Shown: positions 1 through 8,818 of the stretch, one piece after another
How the letters are laid out: every line of letters starts with the position of its first letter
Position numbering within the stretch: position 1 is the first letter of the stretch
Assembly: GCF_900302495.1 (NCBI RefSeq)
Contig: NZ_OMKW01000002.1
Location: forward strand, 186,001-250,000
Direction: 5' to 3'
From: Pontivivens insulae
Lineage (GTDB): Bacteria > Pseudomonadota > Alphaproteobacteria > Rhodobacterales > Rhodobacteraceae
DNA: 64,000 nt
Position numbers and translations under genes: made by a program
Notes under the pieces: model-generated
Databases searched by the model: none
The model's input: the letters and a program-made list of their open reading frames with translations, nothing else
Told to the model about the DNA's origin: nothing

Positions 1-1
1 A

Positions 2-1618
2 GCTAAGGAAAAGTCCGAGGCCGAGCTTAAGAAGCTGCGCAATATGCCCCCGATGAGCGCGGAGGCCACCGTTGTGCGCAATTACCTCGACTGGATGCTG
101 TCGATCCCGTGGGGCAAGCGTTCCCGCGTGAAGAAGGATCTGGTGCGCGCGCAGGACGTCCTCGACGCCGATCACTACGGTCTGGAGAAGGTGAAGGAGC
201 GGATTGTCGAATATCTCGCTGTGCAACAGCGCAGCCAGAAGCTGCGTGGCCCGATCCTGTGTCTTGTCGGCCCTCCGGGTGTCGGCAAGACCTCGCTGGG
301 TAAGTCCGTGGCGAAGGCAACGGGACGCGAGTTTATCCGCATCTCGCTTGGCGGCGTGCGCGATGAGTCTGAGATCCGTGGCCATCGCCGGACTTATATC
401 GGTTCCATGCCGGGCAAGATCATCCAGTCAATGAAGAAGGCCAAGACCACCAACCCGCTGATCCTGCTCGATGAAATCGACAAGATGGGCCAGGACTTCC
501 GCGGTGATCCAGCCTCCGCCATGCTCGAGGTGCTCGATCCCGAACAGAACGCCACGTTCAACGACCACTATCTCGAAGTGGACTATGACCTGTCGAACGT
601 GATGTTCCTGACGACAGCGAACTCCTACAACATGCCGCGCCCGCTTCTGGACCGGATGGAGATTATTAGCCTCGCTGGCTACACCGAAGAGGAGAAGGCC
701 GAGATTGCGCGCCGTCACCTCATCGCCAAGCAGGAGAAGGGCCACGGCCTCAAGAAGGGTGAGTTCGAGATCACGGATGAGGCGCTGCGCGACGTCATCC
801 GCCTCTACACCCGCGAGGCGGGCGTGCGGAACCTCGAGCGGGAGATCGCGAAGCTCTGCCGCAAGGCCATCACCAAACTGGTGAAGAAGGAAACGGAGAA
901 GGTCGTGGTCACGCCCGACAACCTGTCTGACTTCCTTGGCGTCAAGCGCTTCAAGTTCGGTCTGGCCGAGGAAGATGATCAGGTTGGTGTCGTTACCGGT
1001 CTTGCCTGGACGGAAGTTGGCGGCGATCTCTTGCAGATCGAGGCGCTGCGCCTTCCGGGTAAGGGCCGGATGAAGACGACCGGTAAGCTGGGCGACGTGA
1101 TGAAGGAGTCGATCGACGCGGCCTCCTCCTACGTCCGCTCCCGCTCGGTCAGCCTTGGCGTCAAACCGCCAGAGTTCGAGAAGCTCGACATCCACGTTCA
1201 CGTGCCTGAGGGTGCGACCCCGAAAGATGGGCCGAGCGCGGGCATCGGTATGGTGACCTCCATCGTCTCCGTCCTGACGCAGATCCCGGTGAAACGGGAT
1301 GTGGCGATGACAGGTGAGGTGACTTTGCGCGGCAACGTGCTGCCCATCGGTGGTCTGAAGGAAAAACTCCTCGCAGCCCTGCGCGGCGGTATCAAAACCG
1401 TTCTGATCCCGAAGGACAACGCGAAGGATTTGGTCGACATTCCCGATAGCGTGAAGAACGGGATGGAGATCATACCGGTCTCAAACGTGACCGAGGTGCT
1501 GGACGTCGCTTTGGTGTCAAAACCAGTCCCGACGGAATGGGATGAAGCGGCTGAGCTGGTCGCCGGAACGGCGGGTGAAGCAGGCGCGATTGATGAGGCT
1601 TCCGCCCGTGCGCATTGA
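2..1618 (+). CDS. lon: Lon ATP-dependent protease (5' truncated by window edge)
   Basis: Homo-oligomeric AAA+ serine protease of cytoplasmic protein quality control. The reading frame is open from base 2, upstream of the first in-window ATG at 44, so the substrate-binding N-domain and probably the true start lie outside the window. Visible are the Walker A motif GPPGVGKT (from about nt 269), a Walker [10 protein letters not shown], the sensor region with a TTAN motif, and the C-terminal peptidase domain with the PKDGPSAG signature whose catalytic Ser codon is at 1235-1237, followed by [10 protein letters not shown] carrying the catalytic Lys. The C-terminal tail after the protease domain is short and acidic. 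A perfect palindrome follows the stop, and an HU gene comes next, the usual lon-hupB order in proteobacteria. Family assignment is certain. Confidence 0.97.
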   Translation, partial: AKEKSEAELKKLRNMPPMSAEATVVRNYLDWMLSIPWGKRSRVKKDLVRAQDVLDADHYGLEKVKERIVEYLAVQQRSQKLRGPILCLVGPPGVGKTSLGKSVAKATGREFIRISLGGVRDESEIRGHRRTYIGSMPGKIIQSMKKAKTTNPLILLDEIDKMGQDFRGDPASAMLEVLDPEQNATFNDHYLEVDYDLSNVMFLTTANSYNMPRPLLDRMEIISLAGYTEEEKAEIARRHLIAKQEKGHGLKKGEFEITDEALRDVIRLYTREAGVRNLEREIAKLCRKAITKLVKKETEKVVVTPDNLSDFLGVKRFKFGLAEEDDQVGVVTGLAWTEVGGDLLQIEALRLPGKGRMKTTGKLGDVMKESIDAASSYVRSRSVSLGVKPPEFEKLDIHVHVPEGATPKDGPSAGIGMVTSIVSVLTQIPVKRDVAMTGEVTLRGNVLPIGGLKEKLLAALRGGIKTVLIPKDNAKDLVDIPDSVKNGMEIIPVSNVTEVLDVALVSKPVPTEWDEAAELVAGTAGEAGAIDEASARAH

Positions 1619-1648
1619 ACCTGGGCATCAGCCTAGGTAGAAAACAGG

Positions 1649-1670
1649 GGCGCGCGATGCATCGCGCGCC
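1649..1670 (+). terminator. Palindromic terminator after lon
   Basis: A perfect 22-nt inverted repeat (11+11, from GGCGCGCG to CGCGCGCC) lies 30 bp after the lon stop and is followed by a short T-rich stretch (TCGATTCTTTT). It separates lon from the HU gene. It could also act only as an mRNA-stabilising hairpin with readthrough. Confidence 0.65.
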
Positions 1671-1698
1671 TCGATTCTTTTGAGGCAGAAGGTGGAAC

Positions 1699-2049
1699 AT
1701 GCGACTGGTGGATGAGATGGAAGCACCCGAACAGGATGAAGCGACAGCCCCCGCCGACCTGCCGGAAATGATCCGCAAGAAGCAGATCGTTGAACAGACG
1801 GCTGAACTGACCGGAATGAGCAAGGGTGAAGTACGGCGCGTGCTGGATGCCGCACTCGGCTACATCCGCGAGACGCTGAATGACGGAAACGACGTCCATT
1901 ATCCGACGCTGGGTAAGATCAAGATCAAGGTTCCAGATCGTGAAGGCGCTAAGCCACAAATCCGTGTTGCGCTGGCAAAGAAATCGCCGGCTGACGCGAG
2001 CGACGAGGGTGATGGTCAACCTGACGACATGTATACGGACGACGAATAA
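1699..2049 (+). CDS. hupB: HU-family DNA-binding protein
   Basis: Small nucleoid protein of the HU/IHF family that bends and compacts DNA as a dimer. The 116-residue product carries the HU core from about residue 25 (IRKKQIVEQTAELTG, then GEVRRVLDAAL and a beta-arm region GKIKIKV). It has a longer acidic N-terminal extension (about 23 residues) and an acidic C-terminal tail (DDMYTDDE), which is less basic than classical HU. The ATG at 1699 has an AAGGTGG-like Shine-Dalgarno at the usual distance. The gene follows lon directly, as hupB does in many proteobacteria, so the symbol rests mainly on synteny. Confidence 0.85.
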   Translation: MRLVDEMEAPEQDEATAPADLPEMIRKKQIVEQTAELTGMSKGEVRRVLDAALGYIRETLNDGNDVHYPTLGKIKIKVPDREGAKPQIRVALAKKSPADASDEGDGQPDDMYTDDE

Positions 2050-2072
2050 ATTCATGTCTGGTGTGGAAATGT

Positions 2073-2100
2073 ATGGCGTCCCGAGTGGGGGCGCCATTTT
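2073..2100 (+). terminator. Rho-independent terminator after the HU gene
   Basis: GC-rich hairpin (ATGGCGTCCC, loop GAGT, GGGGGCGCCAT with one bulge) followed by TTTT, 24 bp beyond the HU stop codon. Confidence 0.7.
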
Positions 2101-2149
2101 GCTTTTCGGGGTAGACGCCACCTTTGCGCTGTCCTAAACCCTCGTATAG

Positions 2150-2225
2150 GGGCGGTTAGCTCAGTTGGTAGAGCAATTCGTTTACACCGAATGGGTCGGG
2201 GGTTCGAACCCCTCACCGCCCACCA
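2150..2225 (+). tRNA. tRNA-Val (anticodon TAC)
   Basis: Full cloverleaf: acceptor stem GGGCGGT/ACCGCCC, D-arm GCTCAGTTGGTAGAGC, anticodon stem ATTCG/CGAAT enclosing loop TTTACAC with TAC at 2183-2185, T-arm GGGGG-TTCGAAC-CCCTC, discriminator A, encoded CCA at 2223-2225. Confidence 0.97.
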
Positions 2226-2349
2226 TTTATCCTCATATTTGCGATCATCTTGGCGAATTCCCGTCTGTCGGCATCGCGTGACAGTAGGGGGCAAAAAAAC
2301 CGAAAATCGCCCTTGTTTCCCACTCCGTCCCACTGATAGACGGGTCAGC

Positions 2350-2439
2350 GGAGACGTGGCCGAGTGGTCGAAGGCGCTCCCCTGCTAAGGGAGTATACCG
2401 GGAACGGTATCGAGGGTTCGAATCCCTTCGTCTCCGCCA
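2350..2439 (+). tRNA. tRNA-Ser (anticodon GCT); attachment target of the island
   Basis: Class II cloverleaf of 90 nt: acceptor stem GGAGACG/CGTCTCC, anticodon stem CTCCC/GGGAG around loop CTGCTAA (anticodon GCT), long variable arm TATACCGGGAACGGTATC, T-arm with TTCGAAT, encoded CCA. Its last 17 nt are part of the 19-bp core duplicated at 21280-21298, so the gene was restored on integration of the neighbouring element. Confidence 0.97.
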
Positions 2440-2441
2440 CT
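2423..2441. repeat. attL core (19-bp direct repeat)
   Basis: TCCCTTCGTCTCCGCCACT spans the T-arm/acceptor 3' half of tRNA-Ser plus CCA and two bases beyond. It is identical to 21280-21298. Flanking bases differ on both sides, so the match is exactly 19 bp. Confidence 0.9.
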
Positions 2442-2542
2442 ATGGCGAAGTTACTGATTTCATGTCTGAATTCTTCAGTGAGCACAAAGGCGCGGGGGTA
2501 ACAGTTACCCACAGCTCCGCTGCTGAGAAGAGGAAGCGAGAC

Positions 2543-3934
2543 ATGAAGTACATCATTCAGCCTCGAGGTCCGGGTACCGCCTATCGGTTTAATATGCGCA
2601 CGCCTTCTGCGCTAAGAGGTTCGGTTGATCCTTCAACCGGTAAAAAGTTTGGTGCCTACATAAAGAGAAGCCTTGGAGGTACACACCATCTCCCTACTGC
2701 CAAGAAGCTCAGAGACGTTAGATTGGCGGAAGTTCGGGAAATGGAGGCTGATGCACTGGTCGGCGAGGCAATTAGAGATCGGTTCAGCGTGGAACGTGCT
2801 GCCGCCTGGGCGGAGGCTCTTCGCAATCAACGGGCACAAGGCGGCCCGGAACGTTATGAACCAGATGTACAGGACTTGATTGAGGAAGAAGCCAGAAACG
2901 CACCTGCAGAACGCAGAGGTACGTTCCAAAGAGTAGCCCTCTCGGGTACGCCATCAATAGCGGATGCAGTAGCCCGTTACCTACATGATCGCCGACCCGG
3001 CAACGGGAATGGGTATGCTCCTTTGAAGAAGACTACCGCGAACGACCTCAAGGTTTCCGTTAGGTACCTCTGCGCATTTATGAAGGGCGACCAAGACACT
3101 TTGTTTTTGGAAGATGTTACATCAGAGTTGATTGCCGAATTTAGGGGAGACTTTCTCCCGGAGCAGACGTCGCCCCGTGCCCCTAGCGGGCTGTCATTGG
3201 CTACGATTGAAAAACTGATTGGGCTGCTTCGTAATCTTTGGAACTGGGCTTTCGAAAGGAAGCTGACCGGGGCGGCAATCGGGAATCCGTTCGATAATCC
3301 GAAAGGCGTTCGCCGGGTTTCGAGAAATACGCAGGCAAAACGTGGAATATTTGAAGCGACTGAAGCCACAAAGATGATGACCGCATTCCCTCGCGGTGAT
3401 CGCCTGGGTGATGTTTTCAGGCTATCTCTTGTAACTGGCGCGCGGTCTGATGAGCTCGCGAAAGTTCTCGTAGACGATGTGGCGGAGGACGGGTCTTGGT
3501 TCAAGATCAACGCAGGAAAAACGGAAAATGCCCAGCGCACGGTACCCGTGCCCGCCATTGCTCGGGAGCTACTTTTGACCCGTGTTCGCCGTGCGAACGA
3601 GGGTAAAGAAACACGTATCTTCCACGAATTTCCTCTCAGGCCAGCAACGGGCAAAGCCTCATCACTTTCTCAGCTATTTACGCGTGAGCGGAGAAATGTT
3701 CTCGGCATTGAAACGGACGGGAGACTAGCGTTTCACTCCCTCAGACATACGTGGCTTACAAAAGCGCGGCAGGCAGGCGTGTCTGCAAGCGATGCCAACG
3801 ACCTTGGTGGGTGGGCTGGAGAGCGCACAAGTTCGAGCACGTACGATCATGGCCTACTCCTAAAGGACCTAACGGAACGGCAAGAAATTATCTCGAAGAG
3901 ATTGGGTGAGGACGGATACTTGTCAGCTTTTTGA
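2543..3934 (+). CDS. Tyrosine recombinase/integrase of the island
   Basis: Phage-type integrase (463 aa from this start) expected to catalyse site-specific recombination at the tRNA-Ser core. The C-terminal catalytic domain shows TGARSDELAKV (catalytic Arg), HSLRHTW (His-x-x-Arg box) and the STYDHG segment with the nucleophilic Tyr. A SAM-like core-binding domain precedes it, and the N-terminus (YIIQPRGPGTAYRFN) resembles the Arm-binding domain of this family. The ATG at 2543 has a GAGGAAG ribosome-binding site. The frame is also open from an ATG at 2462, which would add 27 residues but has a poorer site. Orientation and position beside the tRNA are typical of an island integrase. Confidence 0.93.
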   Translation: MKYIIQPRGPGTAYRFNMRTPSALRGSVDPSTGKKFGAYIKRSLGGTHHLPTAKKLRDVRLAEVREMEADALVGEAIRDRFSVERAAAWAEALRNQRAQGGPERYEPDVQDLIEEEARNAPAERRGTFQRVALSGTPSIADAVARYLHDRRPGNGNGYAPLKKTTANDLKVSVRYLCAFMKGDQDTLFLEDVTSELIAEFRGDFLPEQTSPRAPSGLSLATIEKLIGLLRNLWNWAFERKLTGAAIGNPFDNPKGVRRVSRNTQAKRGIFEATEATKMMTAFPRGDRLGDVFRLSLVTGARSDELAKVLVDDVAEDGSWFKINAGKTENAQRTVPVPAIARELLLTRVRRANEGKETRIFHEFPLRPATGKASSLSQLFTRERRNVLGIETDGRLAFHSLRHTWLTKARQAGVSASDANDLGGWAGERTSSSTYDHGLLLKDLTERQEIISKRLGEDGYLSAF

Positions 3935-4142
3935 TGCCAAATCTATCATGTTCTCGAGGAATATGGCACCTATCGCCGTATTTTCAAAATTTTTTCCCAC
4001 AAGCAGCGGATTAGGTGTCATGTGCACAGTGTTAAATTTCAATACCTAAGGAGAGATCGCGTCACTCTGACGTCACTGACTGTTGGTTCCCGAAAAATCG
4101 AATAAATTCTGGACCTTGAAAATATACAGCCACCTTTTCACA

Positions 4143-4170
4143 TGTTCCTTTATCAGCTGTACAAGGAACA
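4143..4170. promoter_or_regulatory. Dyad overlapping the Shine-Dalgarno of the DUF3102-like gene
   Basis: Perfect 8+8 inverted repeat TGTTCCTT-N12-AAGGAACA. The right arm (4163-4170) contains the AAGGA ribosome-binding site of the ATG at 4174, so the arms pair with it in RNA, or a dimeric repressor could bind in DNA. It does not match the alphaproteobacterial LexA box (GTTC-N7-GTTC). Confidence 0.5.
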
Positions 4171-4173
4171 TCA

Positions 4174-4905
4174 ATGCTCGATGCTGCTTATCAATCCAAA
4201 TTCACCGAAACGACGGTAACGAAGCGGATACCTACCCATAACGTGGCTCTTAAGGAGACCGCGCGGCTTGCCGTGTCGGTCAACAACAAACATCGAGAAG
4301 TCCTACGCTTAGGGCGCACCGCTAAGGAAATCGCTGCCGAGATCGGGGAGGAACTGATCAAGGTGAAACAGAAGTTGGCCCATGGGGAGTTCAAGAAGTG
4401 GGTCGGAGAGGGGAAGGACTGGGGGCACTGCTCTTTCAGTTACCGGACCGCTGCTAAATACATGCAAATCGCTAATGCAAAAGTGCATGACCGTGTACAT
4501 TTCGAAACGTGTTTTTCTATGGACGAGGTTATCAGAGCGAAGCCCAATAAAGAAAAGCGAACGGCCACCCTCGACGATCTGCGGAAGGTGGAGAAATTGA
4601 GGGCCAAGAGGGACGACCCAGCAACTAACGACGCTGAGAGAGATGCCATCCAGGGGAAGCTCGACGACATCGAAGCTGAGTTGGGACCCGTAGAGCCACA
4701 GCCGCGTACGCATGCAATGGGTAATTCAGGTGGTCAAACTGCTCGTCATGCGGTCCGCCTCCGGGCCTGTGCGGTTATGGATAAGGTCGCGCCATCCCTA
4801 ACGGGCAACCCCCGGTCCATGCTCATAAGCGCCCTTATGGTGGCTTACGGAGATACCCCAGAGAAGATTGAAGAGCTCCTTGAGGCTTTGAAAGGAAAAC
4901 GATGA
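4174..4905 (+). CDS. DUF3102-type phage/plasmid protein
   Basis: A 243-residue soluble protein. Residues about 50-115 (AAEIGEELIKVKQKLAHGEF, then FSYRTAAKYMQIA) match the DUF3102 pattern known from phages, plasmids and islands, where the biochemical function is unknown. A charged, helical middle (about 125-170) is followed by a C-terminal segment rich in short helices (MLISALMVAYGDTPEKIEELLEAL). The ATG at 4174 is preceded by AAGGA within a perfect dyad, suggesting control of translation or transcription. A possible regulatory or replication-related role is inferred only from context. Family assignment is by motif memory, not by a search. Confidence 0.7.
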   Translation: MLDAAYQSKFTETTVTKRIPTHNVALKETARLAVSVNNKHREVLRLGRTAKEIAAEIGEELIKVKQKLAHGEFKKWVGEGKDWGHCSFSYRTAAKYMQIANAKVHDRVHFETCFSMDEVIRAKPNKEKRTATLDDLRKVEKLRAKRDDPATNDAERDAIQGKLDDIEAELGPVEPQPRTHAMGNSGGQTARHAVRLRACAVMDKVAPSLTGNPRSMLISALMVAYGDTPEKIEELLEALKGKR

Positions 4906-4985
4906 AAGATCTAGCAACGATTACCCAAGCAAACACCTGTATTCGGAACGAGGAGATTGTGCCTCAGGACGAACTGAGGTGCTGA
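4902..4985 (+). CDS. Possible 27-codon leaderless mini-gene
   Basis: An ATG overlaps the stop codon of the preceding gene (ATGA, 4902-4905) and AAAGGAAAACG gives a good ribosome-binding site. The product would be 27 residues (MKDLATITQANTC at the start) with no recognisable motif. Translational coupling is plausible, but an ORF this short has little statistical support. Confidence 0.25.
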   Translation: MKDLATITQANTCIRNEEIVPQDELRC

Positions 4986-5025
4986 CTAAAGGACCAAATC
5001 AAACACACTTTCAAAAATAACTGGA

Positions 5026-5454
5026 ATGGAGCATCTGGTGGCCCTTGTTAAAGCCCGGACGTTTGGCGTCATCCAAGACACCACCACAAACACATACGTA
5101 CGCTGGATGCGGGACGGGAGCCGCCAGGTGCCATTCTTGGCAGTACAAGACTGCTTTCGATTTATTGGCATTCAGAGAACTGACGCCCCCAACGGTCCAC
5201 GGATTAGGGCACGCGTCCGTGGGGCGGAGACGTGCCTGTTCTTGAGGAAGAATTATCGTAAGGGCGGAAAGCAAGTTATCTTGGGCATACCAGCCACTAA
5301 TGTCCTGCACATTGATGCAGCATTCCCAATTGAACGAAAAAACGAACTTCAACGCGAGCTAATCAGGCTTTGCCTGTTTCTAATAGAACACGGCCCAAAC
5401 GTACTATTGGAACCCTATTTTATTTCATCAGAAAAATTTGAGAGGCCAAGATAA
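5026..5454 (+). CDS. Hypothetical protein (142 aa)
   Basis: Not recognised. The product has alternating charged and hydrophobic segments (VRWMRDGSRQVPFLAVQDCF; LIRLCLFLIEHGPNVLLEPY), no signal peptide, no clear membrane helix and no motif I can name. The ribosome-binding site before the ATG is weak (GGA directly upstream), so the start may be internal. It lies between the DUF3102-type gene and a 17-G tract, on the same strand as its neighbours. The frame is open for 429 bp but codon use is unremarkable. Confidence 0.45.
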   Translation: MEHLVALVKARTFGVIQDTTTNTYVRWMRDGSRQVPFLAVQDCFRFIGIQRTDAPNGPRIRARVRGAETCLFLRKNYRKGGKQVILGIPATNVLHIDAAFPIERKNELQRELIRLCLFLIEHGPNVLLEPYFISSEKFERPR

Positions 5455-5481
5455 ATATAAGTGTACCGCTAGTCCCCCCGT

Positions 5482-5498
5482 GGGGGGGGGGGGGGGGG
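5482..5498. repeat. Homopolymeric G17 tract
   Basis: Seventeen consecutive G bases directly after CCCCCCGT, so the C6 and G tracts can also pair as a hairpin. It lies 28 bp after the stop of the 142-aa gene. Tracts like this are prone to slippage and to sequencing length error. Confidence 0.95.
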
Positions 5499-5634
5499 CT
5501 ACGCCCCAAGAAAATCCACCTTTGGAAAAGCTCCATAAGTGCAATAAAAACAATGTCTTGACTGATAATTTTGGTTGTGGGAACGGTATTGGGACGCAGT
5601 CGTTGTGGCTGCGCTTAACCAAAAGGTGGTGACC

Positions 5635-5781
5635 ATGATTATCTTAGACCTTCGCATCGGGCGTTTCTCTTTTTTAGTTACGAAAGAGACTAGCGCCATG
5701 CCTTCGCGAGTATTCGCCATTGAACCCGAAGGCTTGATCATCGACGTTCCGCACGCCTGCATCATGCTTACTGTGGAATAA
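5635..5781 (+). CDS. Small hypothetical protein (48 aa)
   Basis: The ATG at 5635 is preceded by AAAGGTGG at 6 nt spacing, a better ribosome-binding site than most on this island. The product has 48 residues (starts MIILDLRIGRFSFLV, ends IMLTVE) with no known motif. The frame also runs open from 5575, but those codons precede the strong site. It shares the string GACCATGATTATC with the start of the resolvase gene 279 bp downstream, so the two may use a related translation-initiation region. Coding status is uncertain. Confidence 0.4.
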   Translation: MIILDLRIGRFSFLVTKETSAMPSRVFAIEPEGLIIDVPHACIMLTVE

Positions 5782-5913
5782 TGAGGCCTTCCAAATAGAC
5801 CAAGGCTGTGTGGGAAGTGAGTTTGGCTACCCAATAACCTCCCAATAGGGTGGTTTTCATATTTTGGTAAGCAATTCCCAAATGTCTATAGATACTAAAT
5901 GGAGAAAACGACC

Positions 5914-6492
5914 ATGATTATCGGATACGCCCGCACATCTACGCTAGACCAGCTTGCAGGTTTAGAGGGGCAACACCGGGACCTACGTGCCGCCGGGTGT
6001 GAAAAGATATTCAGTGAGCAGGTGTCATCCGTGGACGCTAAAGCACGCAAACAACTAGCTGATGCGTTGGACTTCTTGCGAGAGGGTGACACCCTCGTCG
6101 TGACGAAGCTTGACCGATTGGCGCGCTCGGTGTCGCATCTGCTGGCGGTTTTGGAGACTGTTGTGGCAAAGGGTGCAGCGCTGCGCATTCTATCGACTGG
6201 CATCGACACAGGCACCGCGACGGGGAAGTTGATGTTGACTGTTCTGGGTAGCGTCGCGGAGTTCGAGCGGTCAATCATGCTTGAGAGGCAGCGCGAGGGC
6301 ATTGCCAAAGCGAAGGCGGAGGGACGGTATGTTGGTCGCAAGCCCACCGCCCGAGCAAAGACGAAAGACATCTTAAGACTAGCCCACGGCGGAATGAAGC
6401 CGTTGGATATCGCGGATGCTTTGGGGGTCGGGAAGTCAAGTGTCTACCGCATCCTAAGCGAGCAGAGGCACAACGCTCAATTGCGCCAATGA
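5914..6492 (+). CDS. Serine recombinase, resolvase/invertase family
   Basis: Site-specific recombinase of the small serine (Tn3 resolvase/DNA invertase) type, 192 aa. The N-terminal catalytic domain begins MIIGYARTST with the nucleophilic Ser at residue 9. It continues with LVVTKLDRLARS, which carries the conserved Arg pair, and GKLMLTVLGSVAEFERS before the long E-helix. The C-terminus (PLDIADALGVGKSSVYRIL) is a Hin-type helix-turn-helix. The ATG at 5914 has GGAG 8-9 nt upstream. An in-frame ATG at 5899 lacks a site. It may resolve multimers of the excised element or invert a segment; no invertible flanks are obvious. The upstream gap has CCCAATA repeats that could be part of a res site. Confidence 0.92.
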   Translation: MIIGYARTSTLDQLAGLEGQHRDLRAAGCEKIFSEQVSSVDAKARKQLADALDFLREGDTLVVTKLDRLARSVSHLLAVLETVVAKGAALRILSTGIDTGTATGKLMLTVLGSVAEFERSIMLERQREGIAKAKAEGRYVGRKPTARAKTKDILRLAHGGMKPLDIADALGVGKSSVYRILSEQRHNAQLRQ

Positions 6493-7501
6493 CCGAACAC
6501 CCAGTTGCCAGGCAGCCTTACGGAGTTATCAGAGCCAAAACACAAACAACTTCTACTTCTGTGAAGTAGGACTGCCTACCTTGTGCTCCAAGCGAGCAAG
6601 CACAGAGATTTATGATTAACCCCCATACTTGAAATAAGTAAGCCAAACGTGAGTGGCCCACCGTACCGGCACTGAAGGATTGCCCGTACAGTGCAGCCAA
6701 GCGGCGACAGGACGGTCGCACCGGAGCAGGTGTGATGTTTACTCCGTCTATCCTTTCTTCATTATGACCCATAGAGGACGCTTCGGGTATTGAATTGGCC
6801 ACCATTTCGGACGAGAAATTTGGCCAGACTAGGGAGGATTGAGGCTATCCTTAAGCACAATCTTAAGTCTGAGATGAAAATCATTGCCTACAGCGGTCAG
6901 TGGTGAATTCCGACGTCAGTGTCCTGATGGGTGAGGCAGTGCTTTTTGCCATACTGTGACAATCTGACAAATGAGAGTAACTCTAACAGACCATGCACCA
7001 CCATCAGACTAAGATGGCGCTTTAATTCCGCTCGGTGAGATCGAATTTGCTTCGGTAGGCAGCACAACAACAAAAAAAGACGTTGGGCTACACGTAGAGG
7101 TAACTTCATCTCCTTGGGTCTTCCCAAGGGCAAAGCCCAGCGTGATCGCTGCATGTGAAGCTGACCTGCTGGTGGCTCCATAACGTGCTCCCAGATACTC
7201 TGCGTGCATTCAGCAAAAACAACTTCACAGTTCATCGCTATTGCCTGTCTGCTGAGTCAGCCAAGGCGAAGTTCTTCACTTTCAGCCTAACCCTTCATGC
7301 TCCCTTACGGTCTCCCTTTTGGGTGACCCCCTAAAGGTGTCCCTTTCACAGACTACAGGTTTACGGCGGCGACCTCTTAGGAGCTAATTAGTTACTTATT
7401 TTCAATAACTTGCGAGCCAGCCACTTTTGGGTTGGGGCAAATGGTTCGCACTTCCCTTGGCCCTCATGGCCCAATTAACACAGCAAGCACAAGGAATTGC
7501 T
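6493..7501. other. Gene-poor stretch of about 1 kb
   Basis: No ORF here has a convincing ribosome-binding site or motif. It contains a short dyad (CTACTTC/GAAGTAG near 6553-6570), a near-perfect hairpin GGTCTCCC-TTTT-GGGTGACC at 7309-7328, and on the minus strand a cluster of AAGGGA-like strings (7285-7345). It probably includes promoters for the ATPase gene downstream and decayed sequence. Confidence 0.5.
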
Positions 7502-8818
7502 ATGCTTTACCCAGATCGAACCAAGCACACTGTCATCATCGACAGACCTTGCGGCACCGGGAAGACCACGGAAATGTTGGCTTCCCTCACACCCACCAAA
7601 AAATATCTCTTAGTCACGCCCCTTCTCACTGAGATCGAGCGGTTCCAGAACGATGCCCCTAATGGTGTCGAGATCACTGCCCCAACGGACGGAAAAGGAC
7701 CAAAGCTCATCCAGTTGGAGAAGATGCTCGAAGAAGGCCAGTCCGTGGCGATCACCCACAAGCTCTTTTTCATGACGCTCCGCTTGGCCCACCTCATGGC
7801 CGACTACCACATCATCATAGATGAGGCCCCTAACCCGGTCACTTGTATCAACACCATCGACGCCGAAGCATTCGAGGAAGCAATCGTGGGAGGTGGATAT
7901 GCGACCATCTGTCCAGAGACCAAGCAGGTCATGCCCACAGACAGGTGGCGTAAGTGGCAGCGCGAGACCACAGACAGCGACGGTGAGCCGACATACTCAA
8001 GCAGGCTGCATCCAGACATCTACAAGCCAGCCGTTCAGGGCCAGCTTCATGTGGACGACAAGGGTGTATTCGCTGTGGCGACCCCGAACCAAGTCCTATT
8101 GGCAGGGAAGTCCCTGACTGTGATGACCTTCCTCAGCGAGGGCACATACATTCACGCCTATCTCCGCATGATCTCCAAGGGTAACCCCAAAGCTGATTTC
8201 GAGTTGCAGCGTGAAGGCACGGTTGAGTGGCTCAAGCAGGCACACTCTCTGGTCTCTATCCAAAACCTGTCCCTCCCAACTAGCGTGAGCCTGTCGTTCT
8301 CCAAACAGACGCGGCGCTCGGGTGAGAAGAACTGCAAGGCCATCGGCAACTCCCTTAAGAAACTGATGGAGCGGCGATGGAGGGGTGTGAACAGGCAAGA
8401 CATCATACTCACCTGTGCCCGCGACAAGTGGTTCGAAGATCGCAAGGGGCGCTATGCGGGCCAGTGGGCGAAACACTCCCGGTTATTTGGCAGAGATTAT
8501 GGCAAGGGCGGTGTGCATTGGCTCCCGAACAAGACCCGAGGGACAAACGACTACAGACACGCGAGCCACGTCATCTACCTTTATGCGATGTCCCCGAACC
8601 CAATGGTCCAGAACTTCCTCGGGGTCTCAGGGCAGGCCTTTTCTGACGCATATGCGCTGAGCGAGATGGTCCAGTTCATCTGGCGAACCCGTGTCCGTGA
8701 CGGAAAGTCCATCACTGTGGCCATCCCTGACAAGCGCATGAAGGCTATCCTTTCGGATTGGCTAAATAGCGCAATTGAGGGCACCGACGACTTCCCTGTG
8801 ATCGACGCCGCAGCCTAA
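7502..8818 (+). CDS. Phage-type SF2 helicase-like ATPase
   Basis: A 438-residue P-loop protein. Walker A is PCGTGKT (residues 16-22), the DEAD-box-like motif II is IIIDEAP (residues 104-110), and [10 protein letters not shown] fits motif Ib. Near the C-terminus, [16 protein letters not shown] has the spacing of an arginine-finger motif VI. This layout is that of a compact SF2 helicase or translocase as found in phages and satellites; the substrate is unknown. The ATG at 7502 has AAGGA 6 nt upstream. The frame is open from 7427, but those extra 25 residues have no ribosome-binding site. Higher GC and regular codon use match the gp16-like gene downstream, suggesting a common phage origin. Confidence 0.7.
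   Translation: MLYPDRTKHTVIIDRPCGTGKTTEMLASLTPTKKYLLVTPLLTEIERFQNDAPNGVEITAPTDGKGPKLIQLEKMLEEGQSVAITHKLFFMTLRLAHLMADYHIIIDEAPNPVTCINTIDAEAFEEAIVGGGYATICPETKQVMPTDRWRKWQRETTDSDGEPTYSSRLHPDIYKPAVQGQLHVDDKGVFAVATPNQVLLAGKSLTVMTFLSEGTYIHAYLRMISKGNPKADFELQREGTVEWLKQAHSLVSIQNLSLPTSVSLSFSKQTRRSGEKNCKAIGNSLKKLMERRWRGVNRQDIILTCARDKWFEDRKGRYAGQWAKHSRLFGRDYGKGGVHWLPNKTRGTNDYRHASHVIYLYAMSPNPMVQNFLGVSGQAFSDAYALSEMVQFIWRTRVRDGKSITVAIPDKRMKAILSDWLNSAIEGTDDFPVIDAAA

Noticed and set aside
428-1201. 257-codon open frame on the minus strand inside lon
   Set aside because: Antisense to a certain gene; no ribosome-binding site and a composition expected from the complementary strand of GC-rich coding DNA.
4143-4170. 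LexA box in front of the DUF3102-type gene
   Set aside because: The alphaproteobacterial LexA motif is a direct GTTC-N7-GTTC repeat; this dyad has inverted arms and a different spacing.
6518-6805. 95-codon minus-strand frame in the island gap
   Set aside because: No ribosome-binding site, no motif, and amino-acid composition typical of random sequence.
6897-7235. 112-codon minus-strand frame in the island gap
   Set aside because: No credible start or motif; overlaps the repeat-rich control region.
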